DNA of 64,000 nucleotides from Rossellomorea marisflavi (lineage in GTDB: Bacteria; Bacillota; Bacilli; Bacillales; Bacillaceae_B): assembly GCA_003667865.1 (NCBI GenBank), contig CP033051.1, forward strand, positions 4,161,001 through 4,225,000, given 5' to 3'. This document shows positions 1 to 8,191 of the stretch, piece after piece. The notes under the pieces were generated by a model that was not told where the DNA came from, did no database searches, and saw only the letters and a program-made list of their open reading frames with translations. The stretch's first letter is position 1; each line of letters begins with the position of its first letter. Both the position numbers and the translations under genes were made by a program.

Positions 1-370
<370 letters not shown>

Positions 371-463
371 TTATGTATCAAAGCCACGTTTAACAAACAC
401 TTTTTAGTTTATGAGCATTTGTCCACGTCTAGTATTAAAAGTATTCTCATAGTAATGTTTCTA

Positions 464-477
464 TGGAAGCGCTTAAT
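464..477. promoter_or_regulatory. cre-like (CcpA) site between thiolase and HMG-CoA lyase
   Basis: TGGAAGCGCTTAAT matches the catabolite-responsive element consensus TGWAARCGYTWNCW at 12 of 14 positions. It sits in the divergent intergenic region, so either gene could be under glucose repression. This is a match by eye only. Confidence 0.4.
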
Positions 478-552
478 TTCCTCTAATTTATCTAAAAATT
501 TTTAGTTGATTTTATTATTAGAATCTTCCTACAATAGAGGCAAGGGGGGAGA

Positions 553-1464
553 ATGATGAATTTACCAAATCATGTTACGATCATTGAAGTCGGCCCAAGA
601 GACGGACTACAGAATGAGAAAAACTTTGTTCCAACAGATGTCAAAATAAATTTTATTCAAGCTCTTAAACGCTCAGGTATTCAAGAAATGGAGTTAACCT
701 CTTTTGTGTCTCCAAAATGGGTACCGCAAATGAGCGATGCAGGTGACATTGTTCAAGCTACTCTTGGTGGAGGCAGAGATATTGTTCTTTCGCCAAATCG
801 TAAAGGAATTGACCGTGTGTACGAAACAAATTGCAAGGCGGTTGCCATCTTTGTTGGTGTTTCGGATCAGTTCAATAAGAAAAACATCAATAAAACAACA
901 GCAGAAGCACTTGAAGAGTTAGCTCCAATTATTACTGAACTTAAAGAACGGCAATATTTTGTTCGCGCTTGTATTTCAACCGCATTTTATTGCCCTTATC
1001 AAGGGAAAGTCTCCCTAGTAGATACGATCAATCTGTGTAAAAGCTTTGCTAATCTGGGTGTTGATGAACTAAGTGTTGCTGATACCATTGGGATGGCTAA
1101 TCCGAGAGAAGTCTATGACCTTTTTTCCTTTTTAAAGAAAGAACTTCCTAACATATTGATTACAGCCCATTTTCATGACACAAGAAAAATGGCACTTGCT
1201 AATGTGTTTGCGTCTCTTCAAGCTGGTATCGATCGGTTTGATACCTCTGTAGGTGGACTTGGAGGTTGTCCTTTTGCCCCTGGTGCTACTGGTAATGTGG
1301 CAACTGAGGACGTAGTAAATATGCTAGAGAAAATGGGGATTTCTACTGGTGTTGATCTTTCTAAGCTTATGGAAGCACTTGATATCGTTGAACCACATAT
1401 TAGTCGGCCTATCCAAACCGGATACCATACGTTACATAAGTTAGAGCAAACAACACAACATTAA
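553..1464 (+). CDS. mvaB: hydroxymethylglutaryl-CoA lyase
   Basis: Cleaves 3-hydroxy-3-methylglutaryl-CoA into acetoacetate and acetyl-CoA, the last step of leucine degradation; cytosolic TIM-barrel enzyme of the HMGL-like family. Visible motifs are EVGPRDGLQNE near residue 12 (metal and substrate binding) and the family signature GGLGGCPFAPGATGN with catalytic Cys239. Full length for the family (about 300 aa). Two ATGs in tandem (553 and 556) follow a G-rich ribosome site; the second is better spaced (6 nt). The other leucine-pathway enzymes (isovaleryl-CoA dehydrogenase, methylcrotonyl-CoA carboxylase) are not next to it. The B. subtilis relative is YngG. Confidence 0.93.
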   Translation: MMNLPNHVTIIEVGPRDGLQNEKNFVPTDVKINFIQALKRSGIQEMELTSFVSPKWVPQMSDAGDIVQATLGGGRDIVLSPNRKGIDRVYETNCKAVAIFVGVSDQFNKKNINKTTAEALEELAPIITELKERQYFVRACISTAFYCPYQGKVSLVDTINLCKSFANLGVDELSVADTIGMANPREVYDLFSFLKKELPNILITAHFHDTRKMALANVFASLQAGIDRFDTSVGGLGGCPFAPGATGNVATEDVVNMLEKMGISTGVDLSKLMEALDIVEPHISRPIQTGYHTLHKLEQTTQH

Positions 1465-1535
1465 TACATGTATAACTGCAATCTCCTTGCCGCATCATAA
1501 TACTGTTTACGATAAAGCACAAGGAGTGATTTCTT

Positions 1536-1667
1536 TTGAGTCAAAAGCGTGAAAAAGGCTATAGCCAAAAAGGAAAGCCTTCAGCAAATACAGTTAAAAA
1601 GAAAATTTCTGCCGAAGAGTTAGAAAAGGCTATTGATCCTACAGGCGGACAAAATTCTAAGCAGTAA
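1536..1667 (+). CDS. small basic protein of unknown function (43 aa)
   Basis: A TTG start lies 7 nt after a good AAGGAGTG ribosome site, and the frame ends in TAA just before a terminator. The predicted peptide MSQKREKGYSQKGKPSANTV... is very polar and rich in Lys, Ser and Gln, with no membrane segment. I do not recognise it. It occupies the place of small genes in the yqk cluster of Bacillus, and its composition resembles small spore or stress proteins, but this is only an impression. The reading frame is supported by the ribosome site and the following terminator rather than by homology. Confidence 0.6.
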   Translation: MSQKREKGYSQKGKPSANTVKKKISAEELEKAIDPTGGQNSKQ

Positions 1668-1675
1668 TTTTTAGA

Positions 1676-1710
1676 CTGACATTGGAGATTTCCTCCCTTG
1701 TCAGTTTTTT
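1676..1710 (+). terminator. rho-independent terminator after the 43-aa gene
   Basis: CTGACA (1676-1681) pairs with TGTCAG (1699-1704), with inner GGA/TCC pairs, followed by six T. Confidence 0.75.
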
Positions 1711-1852
1711 GTCTTTTAGGCGGCATATTGATTTTTACGACGGTAATATTGGTGTTTCAAGCTTCTAGTGTAGTCTATCGTTCACCTAATGAATTCCACT
1801 TCATGGTCAAGAATGATACAATATTCACGAGAAAAAAGTGGAGTTGATTACA

Positions 1853-2782
1853 ATGAAGAAATGGATTGGTCTGACTGGAGGTCTACTTTCAGCTGCAGCT
1901 GTTGGTCTAGGCTACTACATATCAAATCGTATTATGTATATGGAGAAAAAAGATGATGAATTTATAAAAGACCGTGAAATTCAAGCTTCTCGTCTTGATT
2001 TAGATTATTACAATTCCTTGCCAAAAGAAGAAGTAATAATCCCCTCACGTCACGGCTATAACATCAAAGCTGTTTTTTCTAAGCCACACAATACAAATCG
2101 CTTTGTGATTGTTTGCCATGGTGTTACCGAGAGTAAATATAATTCTATAAAATATATGAACCTATTTATCAAACTTGGTTATAACACCGTGATTTATGAT
2201 CAACGTCGTCACGGTGAATCTGGTGGAAAAAGCTCGAGCTACGGCTTTTTTGAAAAGGATGACTTAAAAGTTGTCGTAGATGAATTAATTAAGCGTGAAG
2301 GCGATGATGTATTTTTTGGCATACACGGGGAGTCCATGGGGGCTGTTACACTATTGCTTTATGCTGGCAGTATTGAGGATAGAGCGAACTTTTATATTGC
2401 GGATTGTCCTTTTTCAGACTTCCGTGAACAGCTTGCTCATAACATGAAGTCTGAAATTAAAATACCTCCAAAATGGGTACTGCCTTTAGCGAGTGCTTCA
2501 TTAAAGCTAAGGGAAGGATATTCATTAAGAGAAATTTCGCCTATTTCAGTTGTTCAGAATATCCAAAAGCCCGTTCTTTTTATTCATAGTGCTGATGATA
2601 CCTTTATTCTGCCACATATGACGAAAGCGTTGTTTGATAAAAAGCAGGGGCCTAAAGAAATCTTTATTGATTTTAAGGGAAAACATGCTCAATCCTACAA
2701 TGATAACCCTGAGCAATATGAAAATGTCATCCAACAATTTCTTACGGATTTTGTTGAGAAGCCTGAAAAAATTCTTGTTTAA
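1853..2782 (+). CDS. yqkD: membrane-anchored alpha/beta hydrolase, YqkD family
   Basis: Serine hydrolase of the alpha/beta fold; substrate unknown. The N-terminus MKKWIGLTGGLLSAAAVGLG is a hydrophobic anchor, so the catalytic domain probably faces outside. Visible elements are the oxyanion-region HGVTESKYNS, the nucleophile elbow GESMGA (GxSxG), the acid in HSADDTF and a C-terminal catalytic His in KGKHAQSY. The frame can be extended five codons to a GTG at 1838, but GTGGAG there is the ribosome site for the ATG at 1853 (9 nt spacing), so I chose the ATG. Length and neighbours (IscA-like gene convergent) fit B. subtilis yqkD. Confidence 0.88.
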   Translation: MKKWIGLTGGLLSAAAVGLGYYISNRIMYMEKKDDEFIKDREIQASRLDLDYYNSLPKEEVIIPSRHGYNIKAVFSKPHNTNRFVIVCHGVTESKYNSIKYMNLFIKLGYNTVIYDQRRHGESGGKSSSYGFFEKDDLKVVVDELIKREGDDVFFGIHGESMGAVTLLLYAGSIEDRANFYIADCPFSDFREQLAHNMKSEIKIPPKWVLPLASASLKLREGYSLREISPISVVQNIQKPVLFIHSADDTFILPHMTKALFDKKQGPKEIFIDFKGKHAQSYNDNPEQYENVIQQFLTDFVEKPEKILV

Positions 2783-2869
2783 CTTAAGCTAAATTAGAAT
2801 TTCTTCAGGATTTGTCTGCTTACGCTTCTGTTGTTTACATTCTTTTGGGTGTGTTTGCACCTACAAAAG

Positions 2870-2903
2870 GGAAAGGATATTTGTCCTTTCCTCTTTGTTT
2901 TTA
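2870..2903. terminator. bidirectional terminator between yqkD and the IscA-like gene
   Basis: GGAAAGGA (2870-2877) pairs with TCCTTTCC (2884-2891). T-rich DNA follows on the plus side and a short T stretch on the minus side. It serves the convergent genes on both sides. Confidence 0.7.
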
Positions 2904-3227
2904 TAATTTTATTTGTAAACTCATTCGCCCATTTAAAATTTGACTCGGGCTTTTGAGTTGAAAGGCATTGTAGGCATCATTGTAATCTATTTTTAACTCC
3001 TCATCTAGAAAGACCACTTTTGATTTCTCTACTACGATAGGAATATGATTTGTCTCAATGATGATATCGTCGACTTTGTCTAGTTCTGATACGACCCATA
3101 ACGTCGGAACACCACTAACAACACATCCACAACCTTCTGTCTCATACTTCAATTTTACATATCCCTTATGCCCGCTTAATCGATCATTCATTTTATTCGT
3201 TGCAGCTTCTGTTATCGTAATATTCAT
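2901..3227 (-). CDS. yqkB: IscA/HesB-like iron-sulfur cluster biosynthesis family protein
   Basis: A 108-aa protein of the Fe-S_biosyn fold, starting MNITITEAATNKM. A-type carriers pass Fe-S clusters to target proteins. The Cys pair sits in TEGCGCVVSG near residue 33, but the C-terminal CxC of classic IscA is absent (the tail is NGRMSLQIKL). This is typical of the YqkB/YneR-like branch, whose role is not settled. It is divergent from a CDGSH-type Fe-S protein gene, so two Fe-S-related genes share a 121-bp intergenic region. Confidence 0.78.
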   Translation of the reverse strand: MNITITEAATNKMNDRLSGHKGYVKLKYETEGCGCVVSGVPTLWVVSELDKVDDIIIETNHIPIVVEKSKVVFLDEELKIDYNDAYNAFQLKSPSQILNGRMSLQIKL

Positions 3228-3348
3228 GTTATGCTCCCTTCTTTCTCCATCGTAACATATTTTTCTATCCTTGCTTTTCTTTCATGTATTCTTTACTATT
3301 TTACTGTGGGAATCTTTTATATTTTTATTGAAGGGGCTGGATGATTTT

Positions 3349-3564
3349 ATGTCTAAGGTGCAAATTAAAGTGAATGATAACGGTTCACTTCGAGTGACGG
3401 GTGAAGTCGAACTTATTGATGCTGAAGGAAATGTGTTTCCAACAAAGAATGTTTTTTCACTTTGCCGTTGTGGCTTGTCGAAGAAAATGCCTTTCTGTGA
3501 TGCATCACATAAGGGTCAATTTGAATCTTGTGTTCGTGCTGAAAAGGTACTGGACGAGGACTAG
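3349..3564 (+). CDS. CDGSH-type iron-sulfur protein (71 aa)
   Basis: The motif CRCGLSKKMPFCDASHKG matches the CDGSH signature C-x-C-x2-[ST]-x3-P-x-C-D-x2-H that binds a 2Fe-2S cluster through three Cys and one His. Family members are redox or cluster-transfer proteins. The frame could be extended upstream to 3271, but that adds an unlikely hydrophobic leader; the ATG at 3349 follows AAGGGG (12 nt, rather long spacing). One CDGSH motif only, cytosolic. Its divergent neighbour is an A-type Fe-S carrier. Confidence 0.85.
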   Translation: MSKVQIKVNDNGSLRVTGEVELIDAEGNVFPTKNVFSLCRCGLSKKMPFCDASHKGQFESCVRAEKVLDED

Positions 3565-3588
3565 AAAAGCGAGAGGGTGACTTCAAAC

Positions 3589-3611
3589 GGTCTCTAGCAA
3601 AGACCTTTTTT
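3589..3611 (+). terminator. terminator after the CDGSH gene
   Basis: GGTCT (3589-3593) pairs with AGACC (3601-3605), followed by six T. It lies in the gap before the convergent yolD-type gene. Confidence 0.6.
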
Positions 3612-3630
3612 GAGCCCCTCTATGACACCC

Positions 3631-3960
3631 TTAAGTAAACTGAATGTCTGCTACACCCTGCAAAGAAATATAATGAATGGCATCAAACTGATCGACAACA
3701 TGTATGATGTGCTTCACGGCATCAATATAATGAATTTTACCTATAATAAATTGATGCCGTGGCTCAGCATAATACGTAATTGCAAGCTCTTTTCTATATT
3801 CCATTGCCTCAGATAAAATGTTATTAAACTCCTCTACCTGCTGCTCATCTAATTCTTTTGGCTTTTCATATGTGTCTTCCTTTGCCCAATCTCGTAAAAG
3901 CTTTACATGTTCAGGAAGCATCATTGATGTCCATTTGATTCGTCCTCGATCTCGAATCAT
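3631..3960 (-). CDS. yqjX: YolD-like family protein (YqjX type)
   Basis: A 109-aa YolD-family protein starting MIRDRGRIKWTSMMLPEHV. YolD-like proteins are regularly encoded directly after UvrX/YqjW-type Y-family polymerases and are thought to assist them, by analogy with the UmuD partner of UmuC; their mechanism is unresolved. The gene begins 29 nt after the stop of the polymerase gene, so the two form one SOS-controlled transcription unit. The family's aromatic C-terminal core (HYIDAVKHIIHVVD) is visible. Full length. Confidence 0.85.
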   Translation of the reverse strand: MIRDRGRIKWTSMMLPEHVKLLRDWAKEDTYEKPKELDEQQVEEFNNILSEAMEYRKELAITYYAEPRHQFIIGKIHYIDAVKHIIHVVDQFDAIHYISLQGVADIQFT

Positions 3961-3989
3961 ACAATCCCTCCTTCTACTTCTACAAAAAC

Positions 3990-5252
3990 CTATCCTTTAT
4001 GTCCACCTACAAGCTTAGCTCGATGCTTTGCCGTACCTGCCTCGGTGTAAGACACGGCTCGAAGTAACGCAGCTGATCCATACTTATGGCGAATACGATC
4101 TACAACATAACCAAGTTCACGTTTTTGCCAACGCTTGGGCTCAAATAGATTCATCTGCATGCTTTCATCTCCCACAATATTTGAAAGTGCAATCGAGATT
4201 TTCCGAACAGTTTTCCCATTATAATGCTCATGAAACAGTTCTAAGCAGACTCGATACAAATCCATTGTAATGTTAGTGGGTTCCTCTATTGTACGGGACC
4301 GGTAAAATCCGCCACCGAACTCTTCCTGACTATAGGAAAGTCCAAAGCTAATGGTTCTTCCAGCTTTGTGATGATTTCTTGCCCGACGTGCCACCTCTTC
4401 ACACATTTCTAATACAACACTTTTTATTTCTTTTTCCTCTTTATAATCACGTAATAATACCTGACTTTTTCCAAAGCTAATCTGACCTTCCATAATCGGA
4501 GCCCCGATATCTGATAAATCAACTCCCCATGCATGGTGGTATAGCTGATTGCCCATAATACCAAATTTCGCTTCGAGTTTTTCTAAATCATACTTTGCTA
4601 GCTGACCTACATTAAAGACCCCCATGCGGTTTAATGTCCGTTCTACACGGGAACCAATCCCCCACATCTCCCGTAACGGAGAAATGGACCATAGCTTTTC
4701 CGGAACATCATCATACGTCCATTCGGCAATTCCTTTTTTCTTTGCATCTAAATCTAAGCAGAGCTTTGACATAAGCATATTAGGTCCAATTCCAATTGCG
4801 CATGGAAGCTGAAATTCTCTCTCCATATCCTTTTTAATTTTGTGGGCAATTGTGTGAGCATCTCCCCATAAATTCGTGGCTCCATCGACCTTTAAGAAGC
4901 TTTCATCGACACTGTACGTATGAATGGCTTCCTTTGGAACATACCGATGAAACAGCCTGGTGAGCTCTGTTGAAATTCGAATGTATGTCGCCATTTTAGG
5001 TTCTACTAACAGAATTTTAGGGTCTTTAGGAATCTCAAACATACGAGCTCCTGTTTTAATACCAAATTCTTTTTTTAATTTCGGTGAGGCAGCTAGTACA
5101 ATACTGCCTTGCCGATTTAAATCTCCAACAACAGCCAAATAACAGTCCAAAGGGTCAAGTCCCTCTATGACAGCCGAACAGCTTGCATAGAAGCTTTTCA
5201 TATCAATACATAGAATCTTATGTTGTGGTAGTGCTTGATAATCGACTGTCAT
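3990..5252 (-). CDS. yqjW: Y-family translesion DNA polymerase, UvrX/YqjW type
   Basis: A 420-aa error-prone polymerase of the DinB/UmuC superfamily. The catalytic palm shows CIDMKSFYASCSAV (first metal-binding Asp and steric-gate region) near residue 15 and TYSVDESFLKVDG (the DE pair) near residue 115. A helix-hairpin-helix and a little-finger region follow. The C-terminal segment MQMNLFEP resembles a sliding-clamp motif (QxxLF-like). An AAGGAGG ribosome site precedes the ATG. A sigma-A promoter with two DinR/LexA boxes upstream shows DNA-damage induction. It is cotranscribed with the YolD gene. A second Y-family polymerase lies at 21.9-23.1 kb. Confidence 0.92.
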   Translation of the reverse strand: MTVDYQALPQHKILCIDMKSFYASCSAVIEGLDPLDCYLAVVGDLNRQGSIVLAASPKLKKEFGIKTGARMFEIPKDPKILLVEPKMATYIRISTELTRLFHRYVPKEAIHTYSVDESFLKVDGATNLWGDAHTIAHKIKKDMEREFQLPCAIGIGPNMLMSKLCLDLDAKKKGIAEWTYDDVPEKLWSISPLREMWGIGSRVERTLNRMGVFNVGQLAKYDLEKLEAKFGIMGNQLYHHAWGVDLSDIGAPIMEGQISFGKSQVLLRDYKEEKEIKSVVLEMCEEVARRARNHHKAGRTISFGLSYSQEEFGGGFYRSRTIEEPTNITMDLYRVCLELFHEHYNGKTVRKISIALSNIVGDESMQMNLFEPKRWQKRELGYVVDRIRHKYGSAALLRAVSYTEAGTAKHRAKLVGGHKG

Positions 5253-5281
5253 TTCTTTATTTCCTCCTTACCTTCATAAAA

Positions 5282-5337
5282 CGAACACTTGTTCTTATTA
5301 TACTTAAAATTCTATACGAATATACGTTCGATTTCAA
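5282..5337 (-). promoter_or_regulatory. SOS promoter of yqjW: sigma-A hexamers with two LexA boxes
   Basis: On the minus strand TTGAAA (5337-5332), a 17-nt spacer and TAGAAT (5314-5309) form a good sigma-A promoter. One LexA box, CGAATATACGTTCG (5317-5330, 13/14 to CGAACRNRYGTTYG), fills the spacer. A second, CGAACACTTGTTCT (5282-5295, 12/14), lies downstream in the leader. LexA bound at either would block initiation or escape. Confidence 0.85.
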
Positions 5338-5397
5338 TGGCAAATATTTGAATGAACATAAAATACTCACTGAGTGTACGAAATGTAAGGAGAAGAA

Positions 5398-5499
5398 ATG
5401 TTGAACATGAGGGATGCAAACAAATATTCACAAAGCACGATAAAAACAATACATAAAAATAAAAATGAAACTCACTCTAACATTAGAGGGAAGCAATGA
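5398..5499 (+). CDS. possible 33-aa leader peptide coupled to csgA
   Basis: An ATG 5 nt after a strong TAAGGAGA ribosome site opens a 33-codon frame (MLNMRDANKYSQSTIKTIHK...). Its TGA stop (5497-5499) is one base from the csgA ATG at 5501. The close junction would couple translation of the two. The peptide is polar and basic, and I recognise no family. The alternative is that the ribosome site is fortuitous and only csgA is translated. Confidence 0.4.
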   Translation: MLNMRDANKYSQSTIKTIHKNKNETHSNIRGKQ

Positions 5500-5500
5500 A

Positions 5501-5776
5501 ATGCCCATGAAAGGAAGGGACTACTTGGATAAAACCTTAGGATATTTACGAGAAATTTTATCAAACTATACAGAGGAATACCCTGCACTAGATGAACTGA
5601 ACCAAAAGATTGAAAACCATGACTATCAGTCAGAAGAAGCTTTTGTAAGAGGATTAAATGAAACACAAATGAGCTTTTTAGAGAACATCCTAAAAGAAGA
5701 AATCAAGCATGCAAACGAGGTTCAGGACGAAAAAAGATCCCATGAGTTAAATGAAGTATATGAGCTGTTATATTAA
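5501..5776 (+). CDS. csgA: sigma-G-dependent sporulation protein CsgA
   Basis: A 91-aa protein resembling the small B. subtilis forespore protein CsgA: core TLGYLREILSN near residue 12, MSFLENILKEEIKHA in the middle and LNEVYELL at the C-terminus. Function unknown beyond expression in the developing spore. The frame is open up to an ATG at 5465, but that has no ribosome site; AGAGGGA at 5485-5491 is 9 nt before ATG 5501, which I chose. I did not find a convincing sigma-G promoter. A small gene follows in the same direction. Confidence 0.78.
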   Translation: MPMKGRDYLDKTLGYLREILSNYTEEYPALDELNQKIENHDYQSEEAFVRGLNETQMSFLENILKEEIKHANEVQDEKRSHELNEVYELLY

Positions 5777-5800
5777 CAATTAGAAAAAGGAGTGACGAAC

Positions 5801-5959
5801 ATGGTCAATACAGATAGAGGAAAAGTAGCTAAATTATCTGAGGAGCACAAATCGGTCTATTTAGGAAACAAGCATAAGAGCGATAATGCCGATTATAAGT
5901 ATTCTAAAACGGAAACGGATATTGAAGGAGCACCCATCATTCGCGACGAAGATTCTTAA
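5801..5959 (+). CDS. small hydrophilic protein, unknown (52 aa)
   Basis: ATG 5801 follows AAAAAGGAGTGA with good spacing and the frame ends TAA at 5957. The predicted product MVNTDRGKVAKLSEEHKSVY... is charged, lacks hydrophobic segments and ends EGAPIIRDEDS. It starts 24 nt after csgA and probably shares its transcript, so a sporulation role is possible. I do not recognise the family. Confidence 0.6.
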   Translation: MVNTDRGKVAKLSEEHKSVYLGNKHKSDNADYKYSKTETDIEGAPIIRDEDS

Positions 5960-6019
5960 GCACTGATCTGTACTATATCCTTTCGTGTAAATCTTGTATA
6001 ATCACAAAGAGGTGTCACG

Positions 6020-6214
6020 ATGGATAAAGTATTGATTAAAAAAATGATTCGAAATTGCTTTTTACAGTACGAGCATAGTGTAGAGACGGTTCCTTTAACG
6101 GAAAACGACTATGAGGAGCTTTATCAGGAGATACAGTTTCGGTATGTCGGAACGAGCGCTGAGGCGTTACATGAGCTAATTGAGGATCTTGTTTATGAGT
6201 ACTTGGTTGGTTGA
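6020..6214 (+). CDS. small protein, possibly YqzH-like (64 aa)
   Basis: A 64-aa acidic helical protein starting MDKVLIKKMIRNCFLQYEHS, with AGAGGTG ribosome site 8 nt upstream of ATG. The N-terminal pattern MDKxxIKKMIxxCFxQY and its place in the yqj/yqk region suggest the short Bacillus YqzH family, whose function is unknown. I am unsure of the family, but the gene itself is well supported by its start signal and lack of overlap. Confidence 0.6.
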   Translation: MDKVLIKKMIRNCFLQYEHSVETVPLTENDYEELYQEIQFRYVGTSAEALHELIEDLVYEYLVG

Positions 6215-6388
6215 TATACAGAGGCCGTCACATTCCGCTCGAAACAACTAAGTTATTACGTTACGTCAAGCTCCTTGATACACAAATATTCATGTCATTA
6301 CTAGAATGGAAAGCTTCTGACCTGCCTTCGTGATTTCTAATAATCAGTAGATACGCTGAATAAACATGTTCGTTCCATTACCCTACAG

Positions 6389-6520
6389 ACACTCGCTTTC
6401 CACGGGGAGGAAGCTGAGCCCCCTCGGCAAGCTGCGGGGTTCCGTTCCAGTAGGTACGGTAACCTTGGTCTCAGCCTTTCCTCTATTTCCCGTAGGAGTC
6501 GAGTGTCCTCCGCTCCATTT
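6389..6520. repeat. about 150-bp palindromic repeat, copy A (carries both inner modules)
   Basis: Diverged member of the repeat family seen at 7942, 17547, 23755, 44636 and 56991. It keeps CGCTTTCCACGGGG, GTCTCAGCC and the right-end core CCCGTAGGAGTCGAGTG. Uniquely it carries both inner hairpins, CCCTCGGCAAGCTGCGGGG and TTCCGTTCCAGTAGGTACGG, next to each other. The rest of 6215-6571 shows no gene. Confidence 0.75.
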
Positions 6521-6571
6521 CACTAGGTCCCTAATTATAAGCAAGAGGACGACTATGTTAAAAATAGCGAA

Positions 6572-6631
6572 TAAAAACCCGAACAATTAAGCAAAATATC
6601 TATTTAGATATCGCTAAATGTTCGGGTTTTT
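6572..6631. terminator. bidirectional terminator (yfkAB end)
   Basis: CCCGAACA (6578-6585) pairs with TGTTCGGG (6619-6626) across a 33-nt loop that itself holds GATATC-type pairing. Five T follow on the plus strand and AAAAA precedes, giving a T-run on the minus strand for yfkAB. Confidence 0.7.
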
Positions 6632-6670
6632 GGTTAGCTGAAGTACTTATGTCCGAGCCTCTTTTATATA

Positions 6671-7801
6671 TTAGATAGTTGTTTGTTTCTGTAAGGATAG
6701 GTTTGATTTCTTTTGACTAAAGTCCACTCCATCATAATAGGCTTGTTTGACAAGGACATTTGGTCCTAAACATTTTACGGATGGGCAATGACAGCTTAAT
6801 TCCTTAGAGAGCTGTGAGGCTGTCCAGGCATCATAGGATTCTTGTAGGGTGTTTCGTTGAATATTTCCTAAAGGTGGCGTGTCACCAAAATCGGTTACAA
6901 TAATGTCACCATTAAAAATATTCACATTCAAACGTGAACGTCCGTCTGGATCGTTTCGGACGGTAACATTCTTACTGCTGTACAGTCGTTCTAGTAAGCG
7001 TAAGTTGTCACCATCATGACTACACGGATAAAAAGGCAACGTCCCGAACAGCATCCATGTATCTTCATGACGAACATCTAGTATGCGGTCAATCGCAATC
7101 CGAATTTCTTCTAAAGAAAGTGTTTCTAAAGTGGATGCAAAGTCGCTCGGATACATGGGATGTACCTCATGTCGCTGACAATGCATTTCCTCCACAATTT
7201 GCTTATGAATCTCTTCTAGGTAAGGAAAGGTTCTTTTATTTAACATTGTTTCAGCCGAGACCATAACGCCTTCATGAGTAAGGATTTTACTATTTTCAAT
7301 CATCCGTTCAAAATACAGTTCCCTTTGTTTGTAGGTAGGCTTTCTTTCCATACGTGCAAATCCACCTTCAATGAAATCATCAATGGTTCCCCAGTTGTGT
7401 GAAATGTGAAGAACATCTAAGTACGGGATAATTGCCTGATAGCGCTCGATTGGTAGCGTTAAGTTTGAATTGATTTGCGTGTATACACCACGTTCATGAG
7501 CGTATTTTAAAAGTGGTAGAACGTACTGATCTACAGACTTTTTAGACATCATCGGCTCTCCACCAGTGATACTAATACAGCGTAAGTGAGGAATTTCCTC
7601 GAGTCTATGTAATAGGATGTCTATCGGTAGTGCAGTTGGGTCCTTTGGTGAGAGGGTATATCCTACTGCACAGTGTTCACATCGCATATTGCAAAGTGTC
7701 GTTGTTGTAAATTCGATATTTGTTAAAAGGTTTTTCCCATGGGTTTCGAGGTCAAGATATGCTTCCCAAGGGTCAAATTGTGGATTCATTTGTTTTTTCA
7801 T
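6671..7801 (-). CDS. yfkAB: radical SAM protein YfkAB
   Basis: Radical S-adenosylmethionine enzyme of 376 aa, very close to the B. subtilis YfkAB type; its reaction is not known. The 4Fe-4S cysteines C37-x3-C41-x2-C44 are in TLCNMRCEHC, and the SAM-binding GGEP follows in ITGGEPMMSKKS. C-terminal cysteines in LSCHCPSVKCLGPN may hold a second cluster. The frame extends 20 codons upstream, but ATG 7801 has the AGAGGTG ribosome site (11 nt) and gives the family N-terminus (DPWEAYL). In one piece here, not split into A and B. Not in its B. subtilis location; flanked by two repeats. Confidence 0.9.
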   Translation of the reverse strand: MKKQMNPQFDPWEAYLDLETHGKNLLTNIEFTTTTLCNMRCEHCAVGYTLSPKDPTALPIDILLHRLEEIPHLRCISITGGEPMMSKKSVDQYVLPLLKYAHERGVYTQINSNLTLPIERYQAIIPYLDVLHISHNWGTIDDFIEGGFARMERKPTYKQRELYFERMIENSKILTHEGVMVSAETMLNKRTFPYLEEIHKQIVEEMHCQRHEVHPMYPSDFASTLETLSLEEIRIAIDRILDVRHEDTWMLFGTLPFYPCSHDGDNLRLLERLYSSKNVTVRNDPDGRSRLNVNIFNGDIIVTDFGDTPPLGNIQRNTLQESYDAWTASQLSKELSCHCPSVKCLGPNVLVKQAYYDGVDFSQKKSNLSLQKQTTI

Positions 7802-7941
7802 CGTAATAAAAACACCTCTTATTGTTATTCCATTCTTCATATTAAAGGTTTGAGGGGACAAGGTCTATATGAATATAATAGTTTAATAATTTGAAATAAT
7901 GACTAAGCAAAGGATTATTTAAGATATCCCTATGTATAGGA

Positions 7942-8094
7942 CCGTTGCTTTCCACTCCAGGGTGCTTGCTTTCCGCGGGGCGGGGGTGAGCCTCCTATGG
8001 ATGGTTTCGTTCCAATAGGTACGAAACCCGGGTCTCACCATTCCCGCTATTTCCCGCAGGAGTCAAGCCCCCCTCCGTTCCAAGCAACTCTGTA
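7942..8094. repeat. about 150-bp palindromic repeat, copy B
   Basis: Starts CCGTTGCTTTCC and ends CAAGCAACTCTGTA (short terminal inverted repeat TTGC/GCAA). The outer arms GGGGTGAGCC and GGTCTCACC pair. The inner module is GTTTCGTTCCAATAGGTACGAAAC, which folds on itself. It fills most of the gap between yfkAB and the DUF4179 gene. Confidence 0.85.
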
Positions 8095-8191
8095 ATTTGA
8101 AGCAGCAATCATATTATTTAACTTCAACTTTTTAAAAAAATATCCCAAAGGAGGTGTTGCTTCCGATGAGATATCTTTTAAATATTCTATA

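Noticed and set aside
6366..6590. Open frames on both strands around 6366-6590
   Set aside because: They coincide with repeat copy A and a terminator; palindromic GC-rich DNA keeps frames open by chance.
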